Below are positions 33,372 to 45,600 of a stretch of 64,000 nt of DNA, in pieces. Positions within the stretch are counted from its first letter, which is position 1; every line of letters starts with the position of its first letter. The notes beneath the pieces were generated by a model, which was not told the origin of the DNA, did not search any database, and saw only the letters and a list, made by a program, of their open reading frames with translations. The position numbers and the translations under genes are program-made. Source of the stretch: Rosa chinensis (taxonomy: Eukaryota > Streptophyta > Magnoliopsida > Rosales > Rosaceae); NCBI RefSeq assembly GCF_002994745.2, contig NC_037090.1, forward strand, positions 36,885,001 to 36,949,000, written 5' to 3'.

Positions 33372-34292
33372 TTATGGTTTGGAAGATGAAGTCGATGATG
33401 CACCCTTCACGACTGTGACTGGACATGAAGCATTAGTCACCACATAGTTACTCACACTGCCAAGCAACACCCTGAAATGAATTTTCGAAATTCATCACAA
33501 TAACTCTAGTTAAATAACCGTACCTTAGATTTATATCCAATTCAATCGGGTGCATGTGTATTATTTCTAGTATATATTGACCGAACCAAAGGAAGGCATT
33601 CAATATACCTTTTTAGAAGGCCTAAACCCCTGCTTCCAACAACAAGCGAATTAAGCTTGAGATCTTGCACTGCATCACACAGCTTCTCTCTTGGATCCCC
33701 CCAGTATACCTTCGCCGCAACTTTGGCCTATACATTCACAACGATTATCCCAGATCCCATATGTTAATTAACGTAGAACTCAATTTGGTATGATATGCCA
33801 ACTACGAAAACAATAGCAGTATATATATCACATCCTACCAGCTTAAGCTTTTCACAAATTTAATTTATACAGAAAGCTAGCTATAAAACTTTTATTCTTT
33901 GTTTGAAAATTGAAATACGTACTTACCCCTTTAGTTCTTGACACAGTATCTAGGATATCGAGAGCCTCTGGGTCAGTAGTGAGTCCATACTGCTTTGAGT
34001 CATTAAATTCTTCCAAAGGAATCAAAGCTGCAAAACACACAAAAACAAAAACAAATTTTACTTGATTGAGATTCTACATAACTAAAAGGGATAATTAACT
34101 GACATAAATTCAGACATACGTACGTGATCCCGTATCTTCGAATAGCTGCTTTCTGGTAGCTTTGGGTTGTTCAACATGGATCAATATGATGCGATCTCCT
34201 TCTTCAATCAGATTATCGACCGTCCATCGTAAAGCAGATTTGCTCGCTGCAGAGTAATCCATGCCTATTCCAACAGTCCGTGCCTTTCCCAT
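33372..34292 (-). CDS. Universal stress protein A-like (USP) protein
   Basis: This is a small cytosolic nucleotide-binding stress protein. Four exons run on the minus strand: 34292-34124, 34027-33927, 33727-33609 and 33471-33372. All are GT-AG and in phase, giving 162 residues, the normal plant USP length. The start [20 protein letters not shown] has the USP first beta-strand with the Asp that contacts adenine. [20 protein letters not shown] follows. The C-terminal ATP-binding signature G-2x-G-9x-G(S/T) is visible in [20 protein letters not shown], ending at the usual CPVTVVK strand. It ends with a Ser-rich tail. Known relatives bind ATP and respond to drought, hypoxia or ethylene; the specific role here is unknown. 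A TA-rich stretch at 34380-34396 lies about 95 bp upstream. Confidence 0.95.
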
Positions 34293-36839
34293 CTCTGATC
34301 TCTCTCTCTCTCTGTTCCACTGATATTCAATTCTCAGCCGCTCTCACCAAATGGGTCTTCTCTTTTTGTTTAGTATATTATTATATATATATACACATAT
34401 GGAGAGAAGGAGAGAAGGTTCTCGAAGGCACTCGTTGGTTTCTAGCTCTCAAAACCATGAAATATGTAGAAAAAGGAAATGAATACACAGAAACAGCTAG
34501 CTAGGCAGCTAGCTATCAATATAACTTTGTTTATTGGAATATATAAAGATGGGAATTTCGCATAATTAAAGGTACAATACAATGGGCTGTCCAACAGAAA
34601 GTTTCTCTACAGTATCTATCTAGTAATTTATGCTCCCACTGGTTTGTCCATTAACTTTTTCTCTTTTTTTGGCAAGGTCTTGTCCATCAACTTTGAATGG
34701 TTTTTTACTTTTTTATTTACATGTTCACTTCATCTTCAAAAATCAATCTTTATAATTACTTTACTATTGAATTTAAATTTAAAGGTTTTTTTTTTTTGAA
34801 AGGTTTAAATTTAAAGGTTAACCGAAAGTAATTCAAGTGTTTCAATATTAACCATTAAACTTAAATCTAATATTGGTAAGTAACCATTAATTTGTTTGGT
34901 CACTAGGTGACTAGTTAAAAACCACTTTACATATGAAAATTACAGGTGAGACCCATATGTAAACTTGTTGAGTCTGAAATTTTCGGGGCGAGCCCAAATA
35001 GTGTTATTCATAGGCTTGGACTGAATTAAACCCAGACTACAATTTTTTGAGCCGATTTTCTGGATTTTTAGCCCAAATAGGCCTTTAAAAAAAAAAGGAG
35101 GGACGGTGAATGATGATTTGGGAAACGGCCGGACGAGTTCTAAAAAAAAAACACTTGATAAACGGGGCAGGTTCGGGTTTGAATCGTATCACACCTGGTT
35201 CGATCCTGGTACTGAATTTAAAAAAAAAAAAACAAAAACAAATAAAAAGCCTAAAGGGCCCGGTCTTGGACCATGTACACTATCTACGCCCAATCCGATT
35301 CGGGCCTTTTTTTTCCAATTTTCAGGCTCTTTTTTTTTTCCCAACTCCTAATGAGAAAATTTTCAATATTAAATATCTAATGTATGAGTCTTTCTAAATG
35401 TACTCAATAAATCTCTTAGTAGACCCAACAATAAATTATATGAATAATTCGTTATTATCTTTTACTATGAAATTACAATAATATACACATTATTATAAAA
35501 TGAAGACGAAAAAACTGTGTGTGCACCCAGCAGTGGAAAATGTGCAGGGTCTCACAAAGGTAAAGTTGTTCTGATTGTGGGTCACCGTGGAGTCGAACTG
35601 AAGAAGAGTTTCTGCATTTGACATTGATTTTTTGATGTATTGGTTTAAATTGTATGATCGAGTTGCTTTGTTAAATCAAATTTTCATTCTGATTGAAAAA
35701 AAAGTTCATTGATATCTTTCAACAGATAAGGAAAGGCTCTAGCTTTTTCTCTTTTCTTATTGGTTTGAATGTCTCTTTCTTTTTTTTACATTTATTTTCT
35801 TTTAAGAGACATGATCGAAGAGATTAGGATTCCAACATATCAAAATGCGGAAAGAAAAACTATTTTTTCCTAACTTCACCCAATTTTGTTTTAATGAGAG
35901 CCAAAACGTTGTGAACATGCAACTATTGTAACATAAAAAAGAAGAGAAATAGAGATTCAAAAAATGAAGAAATATGAAGAAAGATTTTCTTCTGGGACTG
36001 ATGTAGGCATGTAGCAGTGTGAGAGAGAAGAGAAGGTTTATCTCGCTGGATATAGAAATAGTTTTTCTTCCTTTCAAATGTGTCCTTTTTTGTAATTTCA
36101 TAATAAAAAGTAATAATTGTTAATTTATATAACTAATTGTTGGGTCTATTAAGAGATTTGCTGGGTAAATTTAGAAACACCCATTTAATTGACGATCAAA
36201 AAGTTGCAAGTGACTGTAAAAGTTAGGATAAAATAACGCCAGATATTAAATGATTCCACCTATAGAAAAGAAATTTCCTTCTCTCGTGCTTTCTCGCTCT
36301 CTGTTGGGGCGGCTAGGGTCTCAAATGACTTCCTCCTTTTGATGTGCTATACGATAAGGTCACTAGGTTCGAGTGGAGGTTCCCTCAACCTCATGTCAAT
36401 TCTTCATACTAGCATTTTTCTTTAACAGCTTATGTGCTCCTTTGTCATGTGCTCACAAAGTGGTCTACTCAAAGAGAGCTTCTTGTCGGTTCCGAACTTC
36501 CGATCTCAGATTTGGTGATGGTTATGTAAAAGTGGTTTGAGAAGTGGCGGCGTTGTCTCTTGGTTTGGATGATGAGCTTTGGCTTTGGGGTCCAATAAGT
36601 TTTTTTATTTTTTATTTTTTTATTTTTTAGCTCATTTATGTCATTAGGTCATTTGACCCGTCCTAGTTCGCACTCATACGGAGGTGATGCAATTGGCTTT
36701 TCGAGGAGTTATAATAATCACACAATTAAATTCGAGTAAAGGAGTGATATCAGTTTCCTGTGTTCTTGAGGGGGGTGCAATTAATGCTATATGTGGGGAA
36801 CTCAACTTTACAGGGCAATGGAAGTTAATTCTTTGTAAA
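34293..36839. other. Intergenic, mostly featureless
   Basis: This holds the USP promoter side (CT run 34303-34314, TATATATATATA at 34382-34393), then AT-rich DNA. 35190-35235 has a GGTTCGATCCTGG sequence resembling a polymerase III B box, followed by an A-run, which may be a decayed SINE. No coding frame was supported. Confidence 0.5.
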
Positions 36840-37033
36840 CCACTGCAAGTAGCTTAGTGATTCTTGTTTAGTTGGATGTGCTCCTCAACCTAGGTTCGAA
36901 TTCTGAAGCTGTCAAAGTGGCCAGACATTGTGCTGCAATGCACAGTTAAAGCATTTCACATGCACCAAAAGGGTTTATCTTGGGCCTAAGAAGCATTTAA
37001 ATTCCCCTTAACAAAAAAACAAAAAAAAAAAAA
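36840..37033 (+). mobile_element. tRNA-derived SINE, 194 bp
   Basis: TCTTTGTAAA flanks the element on both sides (36830-36839 and 37034-37043), a typical TSD. The head has a polymerase III A box (TAGCTTAGTGA, 36850-36860) and B box (GGTTCGAATTC, 36893-36903) about 32 bp apart, close to tRNA spacing. The body ends CCCCTTAAC followed by an A-rich tail to 37033. The A box, B box, A-tail and TSD together make a SINE the best explanation. The family cannot be named from sequence reading alone. Confidence 0.88.
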
Positions 37034-39213
37034 TCTTTGTAAAGCTACTTACTTTAATTAATAAGATTGATGGGTTTGGCCAATGAACTAAGCTCTTTCG
37101 TTGGGTTTTTGTTTGGAACCAATAGCTAGGTGTGCTATTGGGCTGTTTCTTTTATTTTCTATTTCTTAATTGAGCCCGGAGAAGCCCTCTTTGTGTAGGA
37201 AGGTCTTGGAGAGCATGAATAAATTAGAGTTGAATATTGAATTATTCAGTGAGGATCCTAATAGTGTTAGACTGTTAGGTTACTTGTTACTTAGCGTTTA
37301 TTCCTAGGATAACATTACATAGGTAGCTTTAGGACTAAGCAGTGATTCACATATGAATTGTTCTCTATGTTACCCACATTCGTGCTTTAAGAGATTGAAA
37401 CCCAATTTTCTTTTTAAAAAGAGGGGCCTTGACCCATAGCCCAAATTTTACAAAAAACACTCTCACTCACCCCACCAACAGATTGAACTTTCACTCACTC
37501 CATTTAAGGGCGAAAGACAGTTTTGGGTTCACATGAATTATAAAATTACATAACGTCTCTCACGCAACTCACTATGGCCCAAATTTTACAGAAAACACTC
37601 TCACTCACCCGATGACAGGACTCACCCCGAATTTTACCTTGAAATCTGCTTTCTGACAAAATCGTTCTGAAAATTTGGCAGAAGTTTCCCTAAAAGTGGA
37701 CAACCCAAGCCTGTGAAAGGAAATAGAAATCACACTTATAAACATTTGCACCCTCAATTCCTGGAGCCAACCTGCTCCCTATAATCATCAACTCAACCAC
37801 AAGATTATCACATATCCAAACATGTCCAACTGATGATTTAAAAAGACTACATCCACAATTCAATTCTACATAAATATCTCCAGGAAATTCTATATAGAGC
37901 CAAATCCATATTTACAATATCAATTAAAAACACCCCATGGTTATCAGACCAGTCTAAGGAAAATAGAAAAATTACACTAAAAAGGTTAACGAGTAACTTA
38001 TGAATGATAGATAGTAGCGGTGGTGCTAAGCCTCAACTCCTAATGCCAAACAACTACACTATAAACTGGGCATTTGAAACCAAAGGGCCCAGGGACAAAG
38101 CATATAAAAAAGTTAGCATGAGTGGATAAAATAAATATTTCATCACTAATCGAAAAAGGAAAAAGGATTTTATACTTTCCCACATGTGTTCCTTTATAAA
38201 TTCAATGCATGCAACACTTAAAACATGATATTCTTTGAACAATCGAAATCTCATAAAATAAGACGAGCCCTGCTGGTTAAACATAAGAGTATGGGGAAGA
38301 GGTTATCACCATACGATAAAAATGGAACCTCCCAGGCTCTTAGTTTTACTTTAACCCACAAACACAAAGTAAGAGGAGGAGTACTAATAAGTTAGCTAGC
38401 AATAAAATAAAACGTCTCAGGTATGGTGAAGAAAAATATACAAAAACAGAAAACTCAATAAAATTTCCCCAAAATCTCGCAAAGAAAAGTACACGTACGA
38501 TTCCCAACCATACTCGGAAATCTTAAGAGAAAACAAATAAATCATCGGTATGCCCACACGCCAAGAGATTCTCAATAAGAACACAACTCATAAAAGAAGT
38601 TCAAATGGGAGATTAAAGAAAATTCATTATTCAATTTATTAACCTCAATTTGGGAAAATTCATAGGGAGGTTCTATCTCAAAACAAATCATAAAGCGATT
38701 ACATTCCCAAAAATCATTATCGAAATTAATAGGCGACTTTCTGGTAAAAATCATATATGTCATATAGATAATCAAAGACATTCACTTAAAAATAGTTGCA
38801 TGTATATTCAATTTCAAAACAAAAGTCCACTCACAGTATACAGCTAAGCCTGTCGTCGATCCAAACTCTCCTCTCCCGTGGGTCCTCCTCAAGTTCTGAG
38901 GAATGGAATGTTTGTGAATCTCGGACGGCGTGACAAAGTTAGCATCAGAATCGAGGTAGGGGATTCAGGCTCTTCTCGGTTAGTTGTTTTCATATATTAA
39001 GTAGTATATAAAATGATGGACTGATGGGTTGAATGACTTGGTTACTTTAAAATGCAATGCATACTAACAAAACCTTGGGAGATATTGTTGATGGTCTGAG
39101 AGCGAAGCGTAGCACTGACTTCCTTGGATCCCCTTAACCTCGGAAGGGTAAGCTACACTGGTTGGATAGTATTTTTGATCACCATGATGACCCACCTGGT
39201 TATGAGTTGATTT
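37034..39213. other. Intergenic DNA with a local repeat pair
   Basis: The phrase GCCCAAATTTTACA, then AAACACTCTCACTCACCC, occurs at about 37439-37474 and again at 37575-37610. No gene was recognised. Sequence from 38840 onward continues beyond the LTR retrotransposon at 48606 and may be an older repeat. Confidence 0.5.
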
Positions 39214-39218
39214 CAGGT

Positions 39219-39900
39219 TGTTGGAAATTTTATGATTTAAAATTAAAATATATTTTATTTATTTATTTTGGGGGTTTTTTTTATTTTGTGTTTATTTCTC
39301 TATTTATGGTTTAACGGTTTTATGTTTTAAATATATGATTATTATTTGACCGTTATATGGTTAATGAGGCTATTGATGGTATGATAAGTGTGCCCTATAT
39401 AAGGGTACGTCGCTATATATTGTTGGAAGGCATATGGTGAGACATGAAACATGCACATGTGTGGGAGTTTAGATTGTCGGATAATGAGGGTATATATGAC
39501 GGTATAATCCACCATAATGCAACCACTCTAGCCAAATACCTCTACCAAAGATATTCTTACAAACTATACATATACATACTTTACTTATACACCGTTTTGA
39601 GTGCACGGGTGATAAGGGTTCAATGGGGCTTCTTAGCTGCACGACGGAGCTCGAAGAGTTATTGTATCTTGGGGGAAGTTCGTCATTCAACCTTGTGCAA
39701 TAGGGGACGAATCTTCTCTTAGGACAGTGCGCTTGCACGCCTCGACTCGATAAGTTTTCCTATATAAAATCTATATATTATATTATTTTCTTACTTTATT
39801 TTATTTTCTCTTCTATATCATTATTCTTATTTTCCAAGATATTATCATATTATTTTGTATTTTTATTTTACAGGAATTCCGTCCCATATTTTTTACAACA
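39219..39900 (+). repeat. 5' LTR
   Basis: The LTR runs TGTTGG...CAACA, with a TATA box CCCTATATAAGGG near 39393-39405. Its end GGAATTCCGTCCC...ACAACA is shared with the 3' LTR at 47926-48600. Confidence 0.92.
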
Positions 39901-40816
39901 ATTTAAGAGAAGATTCGAGCGGAATTTCTGACAAAGACGGACAATATGAAGTTCGAGGAGTCATAATCAATATCGCACATTTGGCTTCTTCTTTATTTCT
40001 CAACTTATGAATACCTTAATATTTTTCTTTCAATTATTAGTTTATATTGGCCTTGAATATTCTAATTGCATTTTGCTTTGCATGTATACTAATTAATAGT
40101 TGAATATCAACTAATTCTTGATAGGAAAAATCTCTCAAATGCCAAAGTTGATGGAGGAATTAGTGACGCAATATACATACACTAGCCTCTACCATGATGA
40201 AGGAATCCTAAACCACTTCTACGGCATAACTAACTTTTGTTCCGTAAGAAATATATGTTTTTTGCATATCAACATTTTGTAGTTACAATTATATCATTCG
40301 GCATATAAATTCATATTTAATGCATATGAGTTCTTTCCCATACATAAGCAAATTAAAAATTGTGATTAAAATACATATATGTTAGTAGCCAACAAGTAGG
40401 TACGTATATGTGCATGTTACAGTTAAGTTTATATATATAAGCTTATTTTCCATCAAGTCATATTTGCAAATTAAATTTGCTTTCAATGACAATTAATCTG
40501 CCATGAGATCAGGTTGGCTATACTTATGATTTGTTGACTGTTATATGAAATTGATATTGCCTATAATATATAAAACATTGTTACTTGAGGTACGTACTTG
40601 ATTACTGATTTTATGAGTTATTCCATTGTATTTACATACATACTAGTAATTGTTTTGCGTACAACGTACCATTGAAAATATCAATTATATTATGAATGCG
40701 ATTGACCTTAAAGTCTATTGCAGCGCTTTATATGTTATCAGGTCAGTTACAAATGACCTTTGCCTTTTGTTTCGAGGAGAAGCATATATTTCATTTGAGT
40801 TGCATATCATAATTAA
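39901..40816 (+). other. Internal region of the LTR retrotransposon, 5' part
   Basis: The sequence after the 5' LTR starts ATTTAAGAGAAGATTCGAG. It does not match the common plant initiator-Met primer-binding site, so the primer tRNA is unresolved. No gag frame was recognised in this AT-rich sequence. Confidence 0.5.
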
Positions 40817-41325
40817 GGGAAAAAAATGGAAACAATACCTGACCTTTGGCCCATTAGTAACTTTAGTACCTAACAAAAAAAAATTATCACTTTGGTACCT
40901 GAAGTTCGGACCCCGACCCAACTTTAGTACCTAAAACATTGTTGGCCGTTACGGCGTTAGTCAACTGTCAAACAATGAGGGGTGTTCTTGTCCTTTCACT
41001 AAATTTTTTCTTCTTCCTCGAGCTCTCTTCGTCTTCTTCTTATTCCTCCCAACTCTCCCATCATCTTCTCCAGATCATTGCCTGAATGAAATCGCTCAGG
41101 CGTCCCCACCACATCCACATTCCCAAATGAATTCACCGCCAAAAAACAACATATGAGATTAACAACCAAACAGGTTGGAACAAAACCCAGAAAACAAAAT
41201 TTATATTGATTTTGTTTTTGATTTTGCATTTTCTTTCCCGATCTTCCAAATAGAAATGGAAAATCCCGATCAGATTTCGCTTAGCAACCTACCTACCTAC
41301 TTTGCAATTGGAACTCAACCTAGCT

Positions 41326-41635
41326 CTACTCCGCTCCTTTCTTCCGCTTCGGCACAACCACCGTCACCATACCATGCTTAACCTCCACCCTAGCCTCACC
41401 GCTCTTACAACCCTCTGGCAGAGGAACCAGGGTTTCGCAGCCATCGCCAATCCCGGAGCTCGATGCTAACGGTGTTCTTCTCGACGTCCACTGCGACCTT
41501 GACGATTTCCTTCCCGAATCCCAGAAAGGCTCTCGTGACGGTGAAGCGGTCGTCAGAGTCTTTGATCTGGACGGCAGGGAGGGGGCCTTTGTTGTTGGGA
41601 TCGTTATGATCGGCCATGAAGATGTGGTACCTCAT
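41326..41635 (-). pseudogene. Captured small-heat-shock-like (alpha-crystallin domain) fragment
   Basis: The minus-strand frame starts MRYHIFMADHNDPNNKG and runs through FGKEIVKVAVDVEKNTVSIE. It shifts frame by one step near 41450 and continues as CETLVPLPEGCKSGEARVEV, then KHGMVTVVVPKRKKGAE, to a TAG at 41326. The closing pattern RVEVKHGMVTVVVPK resembles the last strands of the alpha-crystallin/HSP20 domain, where a GVLTV.VPK motif is usual. The family call is from pattern only. It sits wholly inside the MULE and is frameshifted, so it is almost certainly a dead captured copy. Confidence 0.45.
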
Positions 41636-41762
41636 GGCGGCAGAGGCGGTGGTGGAGATTGACGGCTGTGATGGGTGGTCGTTGTGGAGGAGGTGGTGGG
41701 GCAGAAGTGCCGACGAGAGGAATGACGATTGTGATGGGTGGTCGCTGATAATGGTTAAGGGA

Positions 41763-41772
<10 letters not shown>

Positions 41773-41828
<56 letters not shown>
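41773..41828. repeat. (AG)n microsatellite
   Basis: About 28 uninterrupted AG units lie in the MULE interior. A (TA)n run follows at 41844-41876. Confidence 0.95.
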
Positions 41829-41830
<2 letters not shown>

Positions 41831-41843
41831 CTGGAAGAAGAGG

Positions 41844-41877
<34 letters not shown>

Positions 41878-42105
41878 AAATGAATTAAATATAGATATAT
41901 AAATAATGAATTAAATATGAAAGGACGAAATTACCCTTCAATATATGCCACCTGTCAGACGCCGTAACGGCCAACAGTATTTTAGGTACTAAAGTTGGGT
42001 CGGGGTCCGAACTTCAGGTACCAAAGTGATTTTTTTTTGTCAGGTACTAAAGTTACTAATGGGCCAAAAGTCAGGTACTGTTTGCATTTTTTTCCCCATA
42101 ATTAA

Positions 42106-42646
42106 TGATTACTTATCTTTCTTTCATATCTAAAATAATGCTGCTTCAAATTGTGGTGATACTATTAATTTTGTCTAATTATTAAAATTTAGTTGAGTTA
42201 TTAGTTGTAACATTGATTGAGCTTCTGAGTGATTGCAGAAAAAGAAAATAGTGATGGTACGTTTTCATCTACTCTAAAAATTAATTTATATATACATTAT
42301 GAAATTACATATGCTACTCTATGTTAGCTTGTGTGTACAAAAATGCAACAGGTCATAAACGAAAATGCATGCTCAAAAAATACTTGTAAGTTCAATTGTG
42401 ATCGAGAAGGTTTTCATTTTGCTTCAATAAATCATTGAGGAGTTATTTTTTATTTCAATAGAGGGGGTTACTATTTGAAATTTTAACTATTTCATCAGTA
42501 TTCTTTAATGTTTATTATTACGGACTTTTACATAACTTATTTTGTTATGACTTATGAGTATAATTCTCTCATGAAGAGCATCTATAGTTGAGATGTAGGG
42601 GTAAGCTCTAGCTATAACTCCTATTAATATTTATAAACATGTCTTT
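42106..42646. other. Internal region of the LTR retrotransposon between MULE and LINE
   Basis: AT-rich sequence without a recognised frame. It ends in the left copy of the LINE target duplication (42647-42664). Confidence 0.6.
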
Positions 42647-42664
42647 AAGAACATTTAATATCAG

Positions 42665-45600
42665 CGATTATCATCTCTAGTCCAACCAAAACTAAAAACC
42701 CTAAGGCCGCCGAAACCCTAGTGTGGCCACCTAAGCCGTGATCTTGTCCGGCACTGTTGTGATCTCAGAATGCATCAAGGAAACGTACTGGTGTGGAATT
42801 GCAGGGGGATTGTTAATCTTGAAACCTAGAGTGCGCTTGTCGACATTGTACAAGCGAAAAAACCTACCCTCATTTTCTTGTTTGAAACCTGGGTAAAGAA
42901 GAACTTGATTGATTCACTCACCAGGAAACTGGGTTTTAAAGGAGGTTTTTGTGTGCCTCATGAGAAGGATTCCCAGGGACTTGCTTTGTTGTGGAGTGAC
43001 GAGACCCATGTGGATATTCACACATACTCCCTGAATCATATTGATGCGGCGGTTGGGAAACCAGGAACTGATCTGTGGCGATTTACTGGTATATACGGGG
43101 TGGCAGACATGGATGGAAGGAATCAAACTCGGTCCCTCATTGAAACCCTTGCGGCTCAATCTTGCTTGCTGCCTTGGCTAATGGCAGGGGATTTCAATGA
43201 GGTCATGTCCAACGCGGACAAATCTGGAGGCCCTCCTAGGGCAGCTGCAGCAATGGTAAGGTTTCGTAGAACTATGTCAGTATGTGGTCTTATCGATATG
43301 GGATTTGTAGGAAGCAGGTTCACATGGTCAAATAGGTTTACGAAGGAGCGTTTGGATCGAGGGTTCCAATCAATGCAGTGGAGAACCAGATTTTCCTTCA
43401 GTCGTGCCATAACCCTACCTCCGTTTGCATCCGATCACAGCCCTATTTTGGTTTAAGTTAGTGATGAGCGTTTAGCATGGGGTACAATCCAACGCAGATT
43501 TCGGTTTGAGGAAGCTTAGTATGGCAGAAAAGAGTATGACCAGATTATCACTCAAGAGTGGGCACAACCTACCTCTGGCAATGCTTTACGGGAATTGGGA
43601 CACAAAATTAAATGTGCGAGCAAAAGACTTATGGAATGGCACCAAACGGATTTCAATAAACAAAAAGAAGAGATGCGTGTGATCCAAGAAAAGCTCTATG
43701 ACACCATGAATCAGCCATTCTCTCCAGCCCAATATGAGGTACAAAGGCAGCTTCATGTTCGATACAGTCAACTCCTCTCTCAGCAGGAAAAATATTGGAG
43801 ACAAAGATCTAAGATTCTGTGGCTCAAAGAAGGAGACCGGAATTAGGCTTTTTTTCATAGAAGAGCCACGAATAGAAAGTGTAAAAACAATATCAAAGGG
43901 CTATGTGATGAGTTTGGTCAATGGCAGTCAGCACCTACTGAAATTCAAAGGCTTCTGCTGCAGTATTTTAAACAAGTATTTTCAACAGAGGGGACTGATG
44001 ATGAGGCCATTGCTCAAATCATGGAAGCTACACCAGTCAAGGTAACATCAAGCATGAATGAGGAACTGTTAAGGCCATACTCAGATGAAGAAATCAAACG
44101 TGCCCTTTTTCAAATGCATCCATCCAAGAGCCCGAGACTAGATGGTATGTCGCCTTTCTTCTTTCAAAAATTTTGGGATATTGTGAGTAATGATGTGTGT
44201 ACTGCAGTCCGATCTTTACTTGAACATGGCGAAATGTGGCCAGAGTCCAACTTCACTCATCTATGTCTTATACCAAAGTTAAAGGATCCCAAGGAAGCAA
44301 CTCACTTTAGGCCAATTGTGTTATGCAATGTGATTTCCGGAATTAGTTCAAAAGTTGTAGCCAACAGACTCAAATTGTTGTTGCCAGACATTATCTCACC
44401 TTTCCAAAGTGCCTATGTCCCAGGACGTCTCATTTCGGACAACACTTTAGTGGCAAATGAGGCAGCTCACTTTAAGTATAAATTGAAGCAACCAGAAACA
44501 AGTTTCTTTTCTCTTAAATTGGATATCAGTAAAGCATATGACCGCCTTGAATGGACTTTCCTACAGAAAATTCTCTCCAAGCTGGGTTTTACTGAGCAGT
44601 GGATAAGAATAATCATGACTTGTGTTGCCTTTGTTAGATACTCCATACTTATTCAGGGTGAACCAACTCCTCACATTATCCCTACTATTGGAATAAGGCA
44701 AGGTGATCCCCTATCACCTTATCTGTTTATTCTCTGTAGTAAGGGACTATCTGCTTTGATATCTCAAGCTGTAAGACATGATGTGATCCAAGGACTCAAA
44801 ATGTGTCCACAAGCTCCCACACTCCATCACCTATTCTTTGCTGATGATAGTATTCTATTTGGCACTGCTACAAATGAAGAATGTTTTTAGTTTAGACATC
44901 TCCAAAATGTGTATGAACGAGCATCGAGGGAGAAAGTGAACTTTGAGAAGAGTAGTGTGTTTTCAGCAATAATGTGCCTCCTATTAGCCAACTTGAAATG
45001 GCATCAATTCTGGTGGTCAAATGTGTCAAGGAGCATGACAGATACTTGGGACTGCCTATGAGAATTGGGAAATCGAAGACAGCTATTTTTGAGTATATCA
45101 AAGAGCGACTCACCAAGAACTTTGTGAGTTGGAAAGCAAAGATTCTTAGCTCTGCTAGTAAGGAGATTTTAATAAAAGCAATTGCTCAAACAATGCCTCT
45201 GTATGCTATGAATTGCTACCTATTGCCAAAAGGACTTTGTGATGATATTCATCAGCTTTGTGCATCTTTTTTCTGGGGTGATACGACTGAAAAGAAAAAA
45301 ATACATTAGAGGAGTTGGGAAAATTGTGTCTTACAAAACAAGAGGGTGGTATGGGATTTAAAAACATATATGCCTACAATTTGGCAATGCTTGCTAAACA
45401 GGGTTGGAGATTGGTGTCTAACCCTGATTCTTTGATAGCTCGGATTTACAAGGCTAGATACCATCCTCTTTGTTCATTTTGGGAGGCCGAAATGGGTGAA
45501 TCTCCTTCTTTCTCGTGGAGAAGCATTCTGAATAGTAGAGCGGTGCTAAAGGCTGGAGTCCAGTGGTGAATAAGTGATGGTTCTCAGATTAGCATATGGC

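Larger units (their letters stand above)
40817..42096. mobile_element. Mutator-like element (Pack-MULE type)
   Basis: Long terminal inverted repeats of about 140 bp (40817-40957 and 41959-42096) both begin GGGAAAAAAATG and contain GGCCCATTAGTAACTTTAG and GGACCCCGACCCAAC. The element is flanked by CATAATTAA on both sides (40808-40816, 42097-42105), a 9-bp TSD diagnostic of Mutator-like elements. The interior has no transposase. It holds a broken gene fragment on the minus strand (41635-41326) and an (AG)n microsatellite (41773-41828), the organisation of a Pack-MULE. Confidence 0.92.

Noticed and set aside
35190..35240. Possible tRNA or SINE from a GGTTCGATCCTGG box and A-run
   Set aside because: No matching A box at the right distance and no TSD, so it was left as intergenic.
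41616..41888. 90-codon plus-strand ORF with an Arg-Glu run
   Set aside because: It runs through the (AG)n repeat of the MULE and opposite the better-supported minus-strand fragment.
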